Shown here in pieces: positions 1-12,129 of a stretch of DNA of 64,000 nucleotides. The position numbers were made by a program, and so were the translations under genes. The stretch is taken from the NCBI GenBank assembly GCA_030762175.1, contig CM060843.1:117916869-117980868 (forward strand), read 5' to 3'. Source of the stretch: Metallyticus violacea (taxonomy: Eukaryota; Arthropoda; Insecta; Mantodea; Metallyticidae). The notes under the pieces were generated by a model. It saw only the letters and a program-made list of their open reading frames with translations, did no database searches and was not told where the DNA came from. Position 1 is the stretch's first letter. The number at the start of each line of letters is the position of its first letter.

Positions 1-1831
1 TCCAGAGACATTTTGTTTCTAATGAGAAATCTTTGAAGGAAGAAATTTTTCGGAATTGCTGCAAAAGATTTATCACAAAGAGTCATTCTGTACGCACTTG
101 CTACACCAGGAGTAATGAAGGAGTTTATTATATTGAAACTGGACATTTTTATTTTACTATTACAAATAATGATAGGTATCATAATCTTTCTGCAGTTGTA
201 TATTTGGTGGCAGTGAATTAGTGATTTAATTCTAAAAAAGCAAACTTTTGGAGGTAGTTTTAATAGCTTATTGTTACATGATCATTATTATGTCAGCCAT
301 TACTTTCTTCCCGATTTGAAATTATCTTCTCATTAGTTTCATTAATGAGCTAATAATAGCATCATTTATGAACTAAACAATAAAAGTAGAAAAATTTTTG
401 AGGCAGGTATTGATTTAGTAAGACACGACATTTTCCAGAAATAATGTCAGAGGAGGGGAAAAAAATCTGATGATGTTTGCAAGTACTCATGCTATTGCAC
501 CTTTGGTTTATCGCAAATTTTAATCTCTCTTATAATACAATCACTGCTTTTAGATTTTATATATATGTATATATTTTATTAGTCATTATTGATTTTAAGT
601 ATGTTTAACTTGATAAAAATCATGGAAAACACTTTTTGGAAAATAAGCACATTTAACATTTCAACTTTAGTGTCATAATAGTAAATATGCTAGCGAAAGA
701 AGATCACGAATGAGGATATTTTATCAGCTTCACAATATCAGTGAGGGATAGATAGAGAACTAAAATGCCATAGAATAGTTAGCCTATATATTTTATATAA
801 TTAGAGAGAAAATTAATAATATATTGGAAAGCAAATTTAAAGAACAGTGACGTTAAGAAAATGTACGTTTGTTGTGCAACCATTAGCACATGTTTGAGGA
901 GAAGCGTCCGGAGTTAACAACACATATAATCTTTTCATAACCACCCGCTATAGACCACCAATGGAGCACAGCATTCACACCAAATATTGATATATCATGC
1001 TATGCAGCAATACAATTTCTCAAGATATATTTAAATTCAGGCTAACAAAATAGTGTTAAAACTGCTCAGAAGATAAAAAGTTATTTGCTAGATATTCTCT
1101 TTATCTACTAATTATTGTATGTGAAACAAAATAAACAACAACAATTCTAATCAGTACTGTATTTGTTATATTAAGGTATTCCCAATTTTGAAAACAGAAA
1201 ATGACTCGTTGAAATAATAATGCATTTGTTTAATGTATTACTTTTGTAGCTGATTTAGTTTTGGAGAAAATATTCTTTTTCAGTATCAAATGGAAATATA
1301 CCTATTGAATATCATTCATAATTGTTCAACTACCTATACCATGTGTCTCAGCCAGCTATCTGCCAGCTACACGCGCGGGTCGGGCCATAACCCTGGGAGT
1401 TTTATTGATCTGCCGGCTTGTGTTGGTGGTAGGTACATGGTTAATAGAGACACAGAGTTTATAATTGAGATGGATGATTGTTTCTGTAAATAATAAATAA
1501 TAATGCTAGTTAATTTCACACTGCAGTAGAAGCTAAACAAAAGCCGTAAATCAGAATAACTTCTTTCTTCAATTATTTTCAAGAGACCTTTTATAGTACA
1601 TGTACGCTATTGGTACTTTATCATAGGGCATTTTGTACTACTAAGCAATCGGTAGCAAATGTCATACCAACAAAAATGACCAAATCTACATTTTTTTGTA
1701 AAATTTTGTAAAGTTTTCACTACAAGCTATAAGTACGCTCTAATAATTTTACTGTATTATTTTTCACAATGCAATGAAAGAAAAAATTATTTGGCAAATG
1801 CTAAAAATGTTCAGCGGGTCGCAGTAAAGGG

Positions 1832-1832
<1 letters not shown>
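1..1832. other. AT-rich stretch, nothing recognised
   Basis: No frame on either strand shows a family motif, and the longest open frames are about 60-70 codons, as expected by chance. A locally GC-richer patch at about 1360-1435 did not match any element I know. It reads as intergenic or intronic DNA. Confidence 0.6.
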
Positions 1833-1918
<86 letters not shown>

Positions 1919-1955
1919 CAGCAGTCGCAGCAGCGGTAGCGGTAGTAGTAGTAGT
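1833..1955. repeat. (AGT)n microsatellite
   Basis: About 29 uninterrupted AGT units run to about 1918. They are followed by interrupted units (AGC, CGC, GGT variants) and a final short AGT run. The frame crossing it would read as a serine run, but that follows from the repeat; nothing around it supports an exon. Confidence 0.97.
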
Positions 1956-2589
1956 TTATTTATTACAGTGAAAAAAATCAGCACAAAACAACTTCAACAG
2001 GCGCCGTACGTGCTTTTATGATACACTAGGTATGTTTGATATAGCACAAAATATTACATTAGATATTCACACTAAGATATAAAACATATTCAACAATAAC
2101 AAAATAATAATAATAAATATAACAATAAATTAAAATAACAAATAAAATAAAAACAGAATAAAGTAAGAAATACCACAAGAACAAATTTTAAAATATATTA
2201 AAACACATAGAACTCTTACTGTACTCATTTCAAAACTTAACGTTCAGTAACCAATTGTATACCCCAACCACAAAAACTGAACTCTCTTATGTTTTCAACT
2301 TTGAAATTAAGCAATATGACAAGAATTTGTCCTTTTTTACTTTTGTATGCAACTGAACACTACACGCATTGAGCGAACGTCTCGAAAGTTGTCTGTTATA
2401 TAAGGACAGTTCCCAAACGATGTGCACTAAGTCATAGTTTGCTGTTACAAGAGAAATATTATTTGTCTTTGTTATTACAATTCACTTGCGATTATGATAT
2501 TATATAACTCAAATATTTGTATTATAAGGCTCTTGAGGTGCCAGTGGTATTAATTACTCTGTATTAGTGAAGGAAATTTTAATGTAAAT

Positions 2590-2672
2590 ATTTTATTGAA
2601 AAGAGATAACTTGCCAATAAAACAGAGAAATGTTTTATTGAAAATTGGTAACTTGTGAATAAAACAGAGAAA
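2590..2672. repeat. Two-copy tandem duplication, about 42 bp
   Basis: Two adjacent imperfect units, 2590-2630 and 2631-2672, each read TTTTATTGAAAA, then a short variable part with TAACTTG, then AATAAAACAGAGAAA. It is a simple local duplication with no coding sense. The rest of 2040-2790 is unassigned AT-rich DNA. Confidence 0.85.
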
Positions 2673-2785
2673 AAGTCTACAGGAAGAACTTTCATGTTGT
2701 AGAAGAACTTAAAGAAAATCCTAGGACAGAAATTGGGAGAAATACAAAATCATAGTTGATACGAATGAATGCATATTTATTGAAA

Positions 2786-2790
<5 letters not shown>

Positions 2791-2832
<42 letters not shown>
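2791..2832. repeat. (AT)n microsatellite
   Basis: Twenty-one uninterrupted AT units. Confidence 0.98.
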
Positions 2833-2833
<1 letters not shown>

Positions 2834-2834
<1 letters not shown>

Positions 2835-3839
2835 CTCTGCAGTAATATAATAATATATATAATATACATATTATTATTGATCAAAGTAGGATTAATAGAT
2901 ACGCTTAAACGAATACTAGTGCGATTGACCTCGCGCAGCTTTGAGTTTAACTAACGCAGGTCAAAAATAATTCTCTGTACATAAATAAACGAAATAAATT
3001 GAGAGTTTTGTGCTATTTCAGATTATATTATACTTGAATCGTGCCTCCATATGGTCTGTAGTGTTTCAGCTTTAATAATACAACTAATGGAATCAAACCG
3101 AAATTAGGCTGTTAATTATGCTGTTGTTTCCTTTTCATTAAGTTGCATTGTTAAGTAACTTGTCTCATTGCCCCAATTATTTCATTTCAAACGTTATTAT
3201 GAATGCAGTATAATTACATTAGTATATACTATGTGCATACACAATAAAATAAAAATAAGTTAAAATTATTTGAAAAGAAATAGTAGTAAGACATGAAAAC
3301 TTGTTGAAAATAAACAATGTTAAAATAACATGAAAGATATTTGAAGTTTTAAATAATTATGTATATTAATCTGTGGCTATAAATAATTGAACATTGGCTA
3401 AATTTCATATTTATTTAGACATCTGAAGTAATTCAGCAAAACGTTACTTGTAATATATATTCATTAATACCTCCTACAACTGGAGTGTCTTCTATGAACT
3501 ATATGTATTTGAGTAGCTTCAAAAACTGTTGGTGTTTCACCGATATCCAGTTTTGCCACCGGCGAGGAATTTGCGAGTTGTTAGACGTAAATGCGAAATC
3601 AGGAGAGTTTAAAACAATAGCAACCACAGCATAGCATTAGAACCTAGAAAGAGATAACGGGCACGGACTCTCTTTTAGCTGCTTTATTGCTAGGTGTGAG
3701 TTACGTTTTAGGTCTGCCAATGAACTAAGAAACGTATTCAAATTCTCAACAAAACTACACAGAATAGTACTGGACCAGGTAAGGAAGCAGAAAATTGGCT
3801 GCGGCTAGTACAGCTTACGAAAGCGAGGTTAGTCCCTCT
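2834..3839. other. AT-rich stretch, nothing recognised
   Basis: No motif, repeat or credible exon seen on either strand. Confidence 0.55.
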
Positions 3840-3966
3840 CTCCATAGAACGTGAAAGGGGTTTCGAGTACATTTCCATAAATAAACAATTTGTGATCACA
3901 GCCGTAATTCGAACCACGGATCTTCAGCTTGTCGTGCTGATGCATTTAACACCCAGCTAATGTTCT
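3840..3966 (-). mobile_element. SINE-D head fragment (tRNA-derived)
   Basis: On the minus strand a tRNA-like head carries an A-box-like TTAGCTGGGTG and a B box GGTTCGAATTAC, followed by GGCTGTGATCACAAATT. The sequence around the B box matches the copy at 4197 (GGTTTGAGTCCC, then AGCCGTGATCTGGAATTT), so I place both in one family, called SINE-D here for convenience. The body past the head is short and its 3' end is not defined. The B box is degenerate, so this is a relic. Confidence 0.55.
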
Positions 3967-4196
3967 CTTTCCTGAGACTTTTGAATTCTGGAGTCTAAGA
4001 TTATATTGTGGCAGAGATTTTAACTGTGATGCGACTCAAACCTTCATGTATTTAAGAGACAGTTAATTTAATTAACTAATCATGGTTAATTTCACTATTA
4101 GATTAAATTTATTCAAAATGAATAAACGCTAATTCCCCCCCCCCCCGCACAAGTCATAAGTTAGTAAGATTGGAATAAGATTCACAGTTGTGATCA

Positions 4197-4385
4197 GGCT
4201 AGGTACGGTAGCTCATATAGTAAGAATATCGATCGCACGGCAAACCAAAAATCCGAGGTTTGAGTCCCAGCCGTGATCTGGAATTTTTCCACTCTAATTC
4301 CAAACCTTAGCCCAACATAACTTGTTCGAAAGTATGATTGAACAAATATTATTGAGTCACGCGAGGTTATATATTTTATGAACAA
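4197..4385 (+). mobile_element. SINE-D copy (tRNA-derived)
   Basis: The plus strand starts with an A-box-like GGTAGCTCATATAGTAAG and has a B box GGTTTGAGTCCC 52 bp later, the spacing expected of a tRNA-derived RNA polymerase III promoter. The stretch after the B box resembles the minus-strand copy at 3840-3966, about 230 bp away in opposite orientation. A poly-C run (about 4135-4147) precedes it. The 3' boundary and a target-site duplication are not clear. Confidence 0.6.
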
Positions 4386-4793
4386 TTAGTCCTACAGAAT
4401 ATATTTTTCCGGTTAATTTATGCGGAACCTTTGTTGTAATGGTATCTTTAAACTTTCGCACACTTTTCATATAGTTCCGTTCTTCTTCGATAGGTGACAG
4501 TGATGCAATTAGCGTTCAAAATCCAGTCCCTAAATAATGCGCTTATCAACAAAGAATAGCCATGAATTTCTTTTGATAAAACGTGAAACTATCTCTCCAA
4601 CTATGAGAAACGCTTAAGAAATATGATGAAATCTGAGTCGTTGAAACATAAAATTTATCATCATCGGAAGAGGATTCTCGCTGAACAGGGCCTGTTTATT
4701 CACCAAACGAGGACGATCGCGTCATTTAATTGCTCCAATAATATTTACTGGTTATGGTAAAGTAAATTATAATAATGCAGTGCAATCCAAACC

Positions 4794-5325
4794 TCAGTAA
4801 TAATCTATTCTACTGAGGGGGTTGTTTATGCCCTTTTGGGAGCGCTTTCTCCGCTTGCAGTCCACCCTTTTGAGTAATCCCTTTGTTTCCAGCGTGTAGT
4901 GGTGGGTACAAGTTTCGTCAACGGTCACATTCCGTGCCCGAAAGTCGCTTGCATTCCACCAAATTCTGCATGGAAGTAATAAATCGCTCTCGTTTCTGTT
5001 CAATTGTTAGCAATGCCTTTTCATTTGCAAGCGATTGTGAAAAATACTCTGCGCCCAGAAAATCCCACAGCTTCAGTAACTTCCTGAATCTTCACCATTT
5101 GATCCCTAAGTACGATGTCTGGATTTTTTCAATCCGGAGTCCTTACAGAAATCCGGAACCGCATCCTTTCGGCCAAACCTAACTCACGAAACCATTTATA
5201 CACCATTCTAATCGAAGGTGCAGATTCGCCGTAATGTTTGTCCAGTTTCTGCGGACATTGAACCTTTCAAAATGGTGTTTTATTAATACGGAATAAAATA
5301 AAACCTCAATAATTAGCATATTAGA
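4794..5325 (-). pseudogene. Tc1/mariner (mariner-like) transposase relic
   Basis: Read on the minus strand from about 5325 downwards, fragments in shifting frames spell a mariner transposase. An N-terminal piece has VLIKHHF and then KLDKHYGESAPSIRMVYKWF, the helix-turn-helix DNA-binding region. A middle piece, IVLRDQMVKIQEVTEAVGFS, matches the second helix-turn-helix. A third piece, VTVDETCTHHYTLETKG, is the segment around the first catalytic aspartate (family form VTGDETWIHHYTPETK). At least one in-frame stop, after VRTPD, and several frame changes separate them. The second and third catalytic aspartates of the DD34D triad are not visible, so the gene is truncated after the first. No inverted terminal repeats found. 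Mariner moves by cut-and-paste into TA sites; this copy cannot encode an active enzyme. Flanks are unassigned. Confidence 0.85.
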
Positions 5326-5330
5326 AACTC

Positions 5331-7410
5331 GCCCCCCCCCCCCGAGACTCTGAAAAATATGACTTTTCAAAGTTTTTGTTATTTACGATTTCTTATGTAT
5401 GAAAGTACATATACATCTATAATATACTGTGTATGTACTGGCAAAATCGGCACTAATTTGAAACTACTAACTAAACTGAAATTTTCTGCATTTATCAATG
5501 AGTAAAACAACGACAATTTTATGCAATTTAATTACTATTAGTTAAAAGATATTTATAAAACCACTGCTCGAGCTTCATGAAAATACGACACTCCGTAACT
5601 ATCCTGTTTATAAATTCGTATGTTTATTACAACCGTTATCTAGATGGTAATAGAGGGCAAAGCATGCAGCTTAAAGCTATCACACTTGACCTGTGGCAGT
5701 TCTTTGCGGCATACCTTTTAAAGCCTAAAGTGGATAAAAATGTCACCTAATCGGACTTAGTGCTATAAACACGTGATAAATATATGCTTTTTAGAGTCGC
5801 TTATCAGGACTTTTTTGTATTTAAAGGCAAGCAGAGTATGTGCCAGAAATATCATTGTGAACATTTTAATTTCTACTTGCGGGAGTTTACTAACGATATG
5901 AAATTCAGAGGTGAAATATTGAACTTGTTTTAGTACAATTAATTGCCTAACACTTGATGTGCACGTAAACTTGTTATCCGGAGCATACTTAATGTCATTA
6001 GCATTTTCATGGTGTGATATCTAATTCGCCATTAGTGTTGCTAATATGGGGTTTGCAATACAGAAAACAAACATTGAAACGTGCATTTACATTTTTGTTT
6101 TTAAAAGATAATTAAAAATAAACGCATTTAATTGCTTTTATTACCACTCGTTAAAAGAGTTAGTATAATTATTTTTCACTTACGAAAATATAAGCTGGAT
6201 AGGATGATAAAGTTAAAAAAAACTTCAGTTTGTTGTGTACTATCATTTAAATTGAAGGAAATTTTTTTGTGTTTTAATAGAGATTCCCAATGAGATTATT
6301 TTCCATTAAAATGTGTCTACTAACAAACTTAATGCCTACTTAAAAATACATTTTTAAAGTCTAAAATCCCGCTGCCATTTATTCGTTTGATGCGACTTCA
6401 GACCAACCATGCATGAAGATGGTATAAGTTAAGATTATAATGAGGGTACCTGTTTAATTAGGCATCGCCTTTAGTTTTGGTAGTTTGCCTTATGGTAAAT
6501 AACACAAGGGCGGTTAAAGAGGCAAAGTAGAAGAAAGAAAGAGAGATGAAACATAATAGCGCCGCATATTACTCTCCTCTAGAACAAGAATCTCTCTTCC
6601 ATGCTTTGCCTTAACCCTTCTCTCTGACCGGATACAGCAGTTTAATTACTTGATTGGAGCTCTGCCAGGTCGGTGTCATCCCTTGTTTCGGCTGCGCCGA
6701 GAGGAAGGATAGACAAAGCAATTAGCAGGAAGGATTGGGGAAAGAAAGTTAGAAAAAAGCATCTCTTTACGGGCGCAAGAAAATGGAGTCAGTAGAGGCC
6801 AAGTTTCAACAGGGCGGGAACGTCACTTTGCATCGTATCCCTTAAAAATACCTCTAAAGGACTCTTCACATAAATTTCAGTTTCTTAACGCCGCTGTAGT
6901 ATTGAGAATTATGGAACGAAAACCGGATGATGGTAAAAAATAACTTAATAAAGTAATAATTAATGAAGATTGATTGTATTTAGTTAACAAAAAGCATTTT
7001 ATGAATAAATATTAATACGGATTTAAAGTATCAACTTTCAGAGACAAAAAATATTTCCTTATCTCATTTGCGGCACTTCACATAAATCAGATTAAGGTGC
7101 GGGAAAACTTGAATGATCAGCGACAATCTTATATCCTAAATTAGCTGTGTGCTTGATGAACAACAAAGTAACCCCAGTGCAAGGTCGCTACAGCACCAGG
7201 TGAACGTCCGTAGAAGGGGAAAGCTTAACAATTCGTATCAAGATACCTATTTGTAACTTATTTCCTTGTATATTCTAGCACGTCTCATTCGGGAGTGTGC
7301 GTGAACATAAACGTGTTACAGTTGCCTTTTTCTGCATAAATAAGAGCTCAAGTACGTTGAACAAATATATATTTGTTATAATATAGTGATTTTGTTTTGA
7401 AGACAACAAC
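5331..7410. other. AT-rich stretch, nothing recognised
   Basis: A poly-C run at about 5332-5343 sits beside the mariner relic. The segment 6500-6850 is less AT-rich and rich in GAAAG/GAGAG purine strings, but no element or exon could be named. No open frame here has recognisable protein similarity. Confidence 0.55.
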
Positions 7411-7439
7411 TATAATAATAATAATAATAATAATAATAA
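7411..7439. repeat. (TAA)n microsatellite
   Basis: About nine uninterrupted TAA units. The flanks to 7985 are unassigned. Confidence 0.95.
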
Positions 7440-7989
7440 CCAAAATCTGTAAAGGTGGCCATCGATATATCCTTGGAAAAATACCTGGCCCGTGACTGAA
7501 AAACTATAAGATATCCCAGAATTGTATCCACTTTGTGCGAAAAGCAGCTGTAAATCCGGTTATTAATTATGGTTAAAGTTGCTGTTCAATCACTTTTAAT
7601 GGTAAACATTTGATTGCCTCTTATAGTTATTTCGTTGGTGATACTGGTCTCGAGATTAGCTGAAAAAGGTATTCAAATTGTCATTACATATGGGTTGCAT
7701 ATAATAATCAAAGCTCCCGCCACTACATTGCCATTTTTCTAGATGTAATTGAAACATGAAAAGAACAGAACAGAACCTCATTTTCAAAACGAATAAACCA
7801 TTCACGCAATAACTTCATTGAAAATTTGATTTTTTTATTGTTGACTAGGATTGAGATATATTGTTAATTATGATACTTATCTTCAGGTTTATTATTTTTG
7901 AGATTTATATTTAGACGTCGACAGTAGATTCGCAATTAGATCACCTCATTGGTGCATTGGCAATAAGCAATCCTTTCTATGTTGCATTG

Positions 7990-8532
7990 CTCCGGACAAG
8001 ATTGGATTGAAATGGTAGGGACGCAGAAGAAATTTTCGGTACATCGAACTGCTGTAGGGCTGGCCGTTGGTCCCTATGTACCTGAAGGGTACTCCTCCGG
8101 GAGTAACAGATAAGGTGAGGGTTCACCAAATCCAGGGACGTCGAGGAGCACAGTCATTGGCGGGATCCCTAACAAGTTTCCTGATAGAGCTTTCCGACGC
8201 CGGCAGAGACCCCCCCCCTTCAAGAAGTTCGAACCCTTCATAAGAGTTATTTATTTACCAGATGTTGGGGACAGTAACCTTTCCACAGTACAAGCCACCG
8301 TCACACCGTACTCAGCATCAACCATCCTGCAAGACTCTGGAACAGAACCAACGGATTCAAACGATATGAAGGAAAAATTAAAAGAAAAGACACATCCTCG
8401 ATTTCGTCTAAGCGAACAGCAGAAACTACGGAAAATCCAAGGTCAAAATGGCCGTCCACAAGGGATATTAACCCTGGACCTCCCGATTGCCAGTTTCAAG
8501 CGTTACCATCTTAGCCACCACGCTCTGTGTGA
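7990..8532 (-). mobile_element. Probable tRNA-headed SINE or SINE-like repeat (SINE-F)
   Basis: Read on the minus strand, the region near 8525 has an A-box-like TGGCTAAGATGGTAACG and, 33 bp on, a degenerate B box in GGGTTAATATCCC, followed by CTTGTGGACGGCC. This head layout (GTGGCTAAG, then anticodon-arm-like sequence, then GGAGGTCCAGGGTT) is typical of arthropod tRNA-derived SINEs. The lower-coordinate body to about 7990 is GC-richer than its surroundings and may be the rest of the element, but that is inferred from composition only. The 65-codon plus-strand frame across 8366-8563 is an accident of the repeat. Confidence 0.45.
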
Positions 8533-9989
8533 GAAAAATATCCACAAGTATACATACAAATAATTTAGAGAAAATCTCTCTGCAGAAAGAAAATTGTATC
8601 AAAAGAGATGCACGGCACTTTTAAGCTCTATCCACTTAAGGCTTGTCGCTCATACAAATAACGACCTTTGTGTTGGGTGTAGATCAGGTTACTTTCAAGT
8701 ACTAGAATTAATTTTCTATGTGTTCAAAAAGTCTATAATTACGCCCTTAGGAAGTAATGGAGAACGATGACAGCGTAGATTCTGTCACATACGCGAGCCA
8801 TTTTTATATGCAATATTTAATGAAAAAATTGACTTTAAGTAGAACAGAAGCTAGAAACAACGATCTCGAGTATTACGAATGTAAATTGTTTTAAACAAGA
8901 AGCATACTTCGCCCACAGACATATGCAATCTATTTGGAGAGCAGCATTGCCAGTCAGTCTTCGTTCCTTCTCATTTTCTTAAAAGATGAAAAACTAACGG
9001 GATGAATTGATTAATTCAGCGAGGAGTACATCTTGGTATCTTCGTTTTAAGCATAAAACCTGTTTATCTTCTTCTGTCTTTTGAAAGCCGTGCCGTTAAT
9101 TCAAAATCTAATTGCGAGAATTCGTGCAAGGGTTCTATCTATTAACAATAAATGCAATTAAATTAGCTTTGTGTACCGGTCGAAAGTTTAGAGAACGAGA
9201 AACATGTGGAGCGAGACAGGGCAATGTGGCGATTCAATAGCGAAAATGAGCAAACACGTTTACTCACAGCTCGAGCTGAAAAAGATGTAATTTACGAAAT
9301 CTAGGATACAGTAGAAAGACAAAGGACATTCTGCACACTGCAGGAGTCTGGGAAATTAAAGTTTCAGTAGAACAATCATATTTTTCTTTGAAACATCTCT
9401 TACGTTTTGTATAACTTTACTTTTTTCAGGAAGAATATTATAGTAAAGAAACATTAATCTTTGCGTTTATTTAAATGCTCCAACAGAGAAAGGACATCAC
9501 CTTCAGCAAAAACTGACAAATGTAAATGAATACTCCTAAATTATGATAGAGTGAATATACTAAAAATAACATTACATTTACATCCACTAAAGGTAAAATA
9601 ACGTGAAACTTTTTGATAAAGCACCTACTGTATTCTGCAATAGATTAATTTCAAATATTTGGAATGCGTTATATCTATTTGTGGACATTATTACAAGTTA
9701 AATTTTGTAAGATTGAAAAAAAAAAAAAAACTTTACTATTATAAATGACTGTAATATAATGCGATTATGGAAAGCACCGTTAGAAAAGTAAACTCAACTA
9801 AAGTGCAATAATTGTAGAGTCTTGAGTTGGACACCGATAAGCTCCAAGAAATGCGGAACAGCTTAGCTGTCTGTGCTTGGAGTATTACTGGGCATTACTG
9901 TATAAATGGACAGAGAAAGGCAGTGTCTAAACTTGACTCATTATATGCATAAACAAGCCTGTAAGTGTAGTAGTTATTTGTTATTTTAT
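8533..9989. other. AT-rich stretch with a poly-A run
   Basis: No gene or family motif seen. A 15-base poly-A run lies at about 9716-9730 with no recognisable retroposon body in front of it. Confidence 0.55.
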
Positions 9990-10172
9990 TCGATTTATTT
10001 AAAAGCGCTCTTTAACATCTCTAATCATGAGCGTCTCAATAGAACAGGGCTGAAACAGGCTATAAAATTTGCTAGATGCCTCTTCTTTCAGGCTCGAGAT
10101 CTTTTACGTGCCGCAAATATACGACACGGGATCAACGGCTTTACTTCTCTTCCGAATTACCAGGACCGGCAG
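9990..10172 (-). mobile_element. SINE-B copy, 5'-truncated
   Basis: The reverse complement carries the SINE-B body and tail: GTGCCGCAAATATACGACAC (plus strand), CTTTCAGGCTCGAG and GCTCTTTAACATCT, which correspond to the GTCGTACATTTACGGCAC, CTCAAGCCTGAAAG and GTTAAAGAGCGTCC segments of the better copies at 35788 and 19834. The tRNA-like head is missing apart from a short CCAGGACCGGC piece joined after an internal deletion. Confidence 0.85.
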
Positions 10173-12129
10173 GTATATTAGGAGACGGCTTCACTGTGAC
10201 AAGAACTGTTTTAATTCACTTACTCTGCGTTTAAACGAAATTGTGTGATTGACGAACATTTTTAACATGTATCTAAAGTTAACAGACAGCAAAACTGTAG
10301 TCATAAAGGCAATAGTTGCAAGATTAGACCAATACTTTCCATTGTTCTTATGTATTTGGCTATATCTAACTGATGCTTTAGTATGTGCGGGTGAATATGG
10401 TGGTTCCATCGCCGCCACCACGCTGCTTTTGCTGTTAATTTTTTAAAAAATATTATTACATTTATACTGCATAACCGCTGCAAGTTGAGAATAATTTGGT
10501 GAATACCTGGAACAGGCTGTCCTTTAGTTTTGAGGCTGTCATGCAAGATATCTAATTATGTTTGATAATGGTCATTGATGAAAGCATGACTTAGCAAAGA
10601 CGTGCAAGAATAACTTTTCAGAGTAGCACGACAAATCATACGCTATTTATTTCTGTCAGCCAGAGACCGGAAATTGCTTAAAATTGCGTTAGAGGATTTC
10701 GAAGATGTCTTTTTGAAAAACTAAAATTTCCATTTCTATTTCTTCAAAGCTTTACCTTCCGAAAATGTTATCAATTTTACTAACGTTCCTAGTGTCATAC
10801 CAAATAGATATATTGATAAACATTATAACTGGTTTAAGTGTTGAAAATGGTTAAACCTGCTACAAAATTCCATTACCAGTTGCTAGACAAAGATACAAGA
10901 TCACATCCATCGCCATTTACTGTTTCGTCTCTGTTATTATTCAGAAGACAGCAGAAATCGTTTAGCTGTCTTCCTACTAAGTTATCTTAGTATATGATGT
11001 AATTTACTATAAAGTTACAACTTTCATGACATGGTCAAACTTGAAACTATTGCTCACAAAAACTTCCTGGCGGATAATTAAGTAATAAATACATTTTGGA
11101 AATGGTCATCCTTAGCCCATTCATTCATTCATCCATCTTTTGTTATAGCACATCTTTTTTTACAAAATCAACGAACGAATTAAGTATTTCTTCTTCACGT
11201 TCAAAATCACATTATGAATGAAACTGAGGGGCCTTCATAAGGTGCGGAAGTTTTAAATTGGATTTCAGGTCATCTTAATGTATTCAAAGTTTATATTCAT
11301 TTTTTTCAATTTTCCAACTTTTAAAATGCTCTTCGATGCCATTTTAAAGTCATCCCCATGAAAATTTGTACGTAGTCTCTACAAAATATACAATAGAAAC
11401 CTAATATGCAATAGCTACTCTCAGACACACATACATTAAGCGTATACGTGTTCATACGAATTAAAACAAAATTAAGAAAACAAAAATTTGGGAATATGAG
11501 TAATATCCATTCTTTATAGCATTTATATTTTCATCAGGACTAAATATAACATTTAATAAGAAAAGAATAAAAATGGTATCAGGAGGGGAATTTTAAGTAA
11601 GCTTTTGAAAAATGCTTTAAAATTCATAATAAAAAAAAAACACTACACTTAGAAACACCAGCTTTATGTCAGTATCTGTATAAACAAACAACATTCGTAA
11701 AAAGGAAACCATTACACCAACAAACACCAGCTTTTATGTCAGCACTTGAATAAACAAACAAAATTCAAGGTAACAAAACCAAATCAAACTCTTAAGAATT
11801 ACAAACATTTTGGGAATTCACAGATCGGGCGTAAAAACTAATACATTCTTTCCATTTAGCCATATTCTTATAAGAATATCAAATAGGTCTGTTTAATAAA
11901 TGAACAATTTGAAGAACCAGAATAAAAGTACACTGATAAACGCATAACCGTTGAAAATTTAATGTAGGTCACCTGTTGTCACAACACAAGACGCACACCG
12001 TTTCGAATATATCAGAGGAAAGTATAACTGAAACCCTGACGTCTTTACGGAAACACAGATGGAGAGAGGGTGAGAAATAATTATTTACTATTATTTTAGA
12101 AAGTGAACTAAAATATTATGATGTAGATA
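10173..12129. other. AT-rich stretch, no gene recognised
   Basis: Nothing recognisable apart from the tandem duplication at 11653-11790 listed separately. Several overlapping frames of 65-81 codons near 10190-10546 lie on both strands and have no family resemblance. Confidence 0.55.
11653..11790. repeat. Two-copy tandem duplication, about 69 bp
   Basis: AAACACCAGCTTT-ATGTCAG recurs at 11653 and 11722, and each copy continues with a T/C-variable stretch, TAAACAAACAA and ATTC. The units differ by scattered substitutions and small indels, so the duplication is not recent. Confidence 0.85.

Noticed and set aside
1791..2021. 76-codon serine-rich frame
   Set aside because: It is the AGT microsatellite read in one frame; flanking residues have no similarity.
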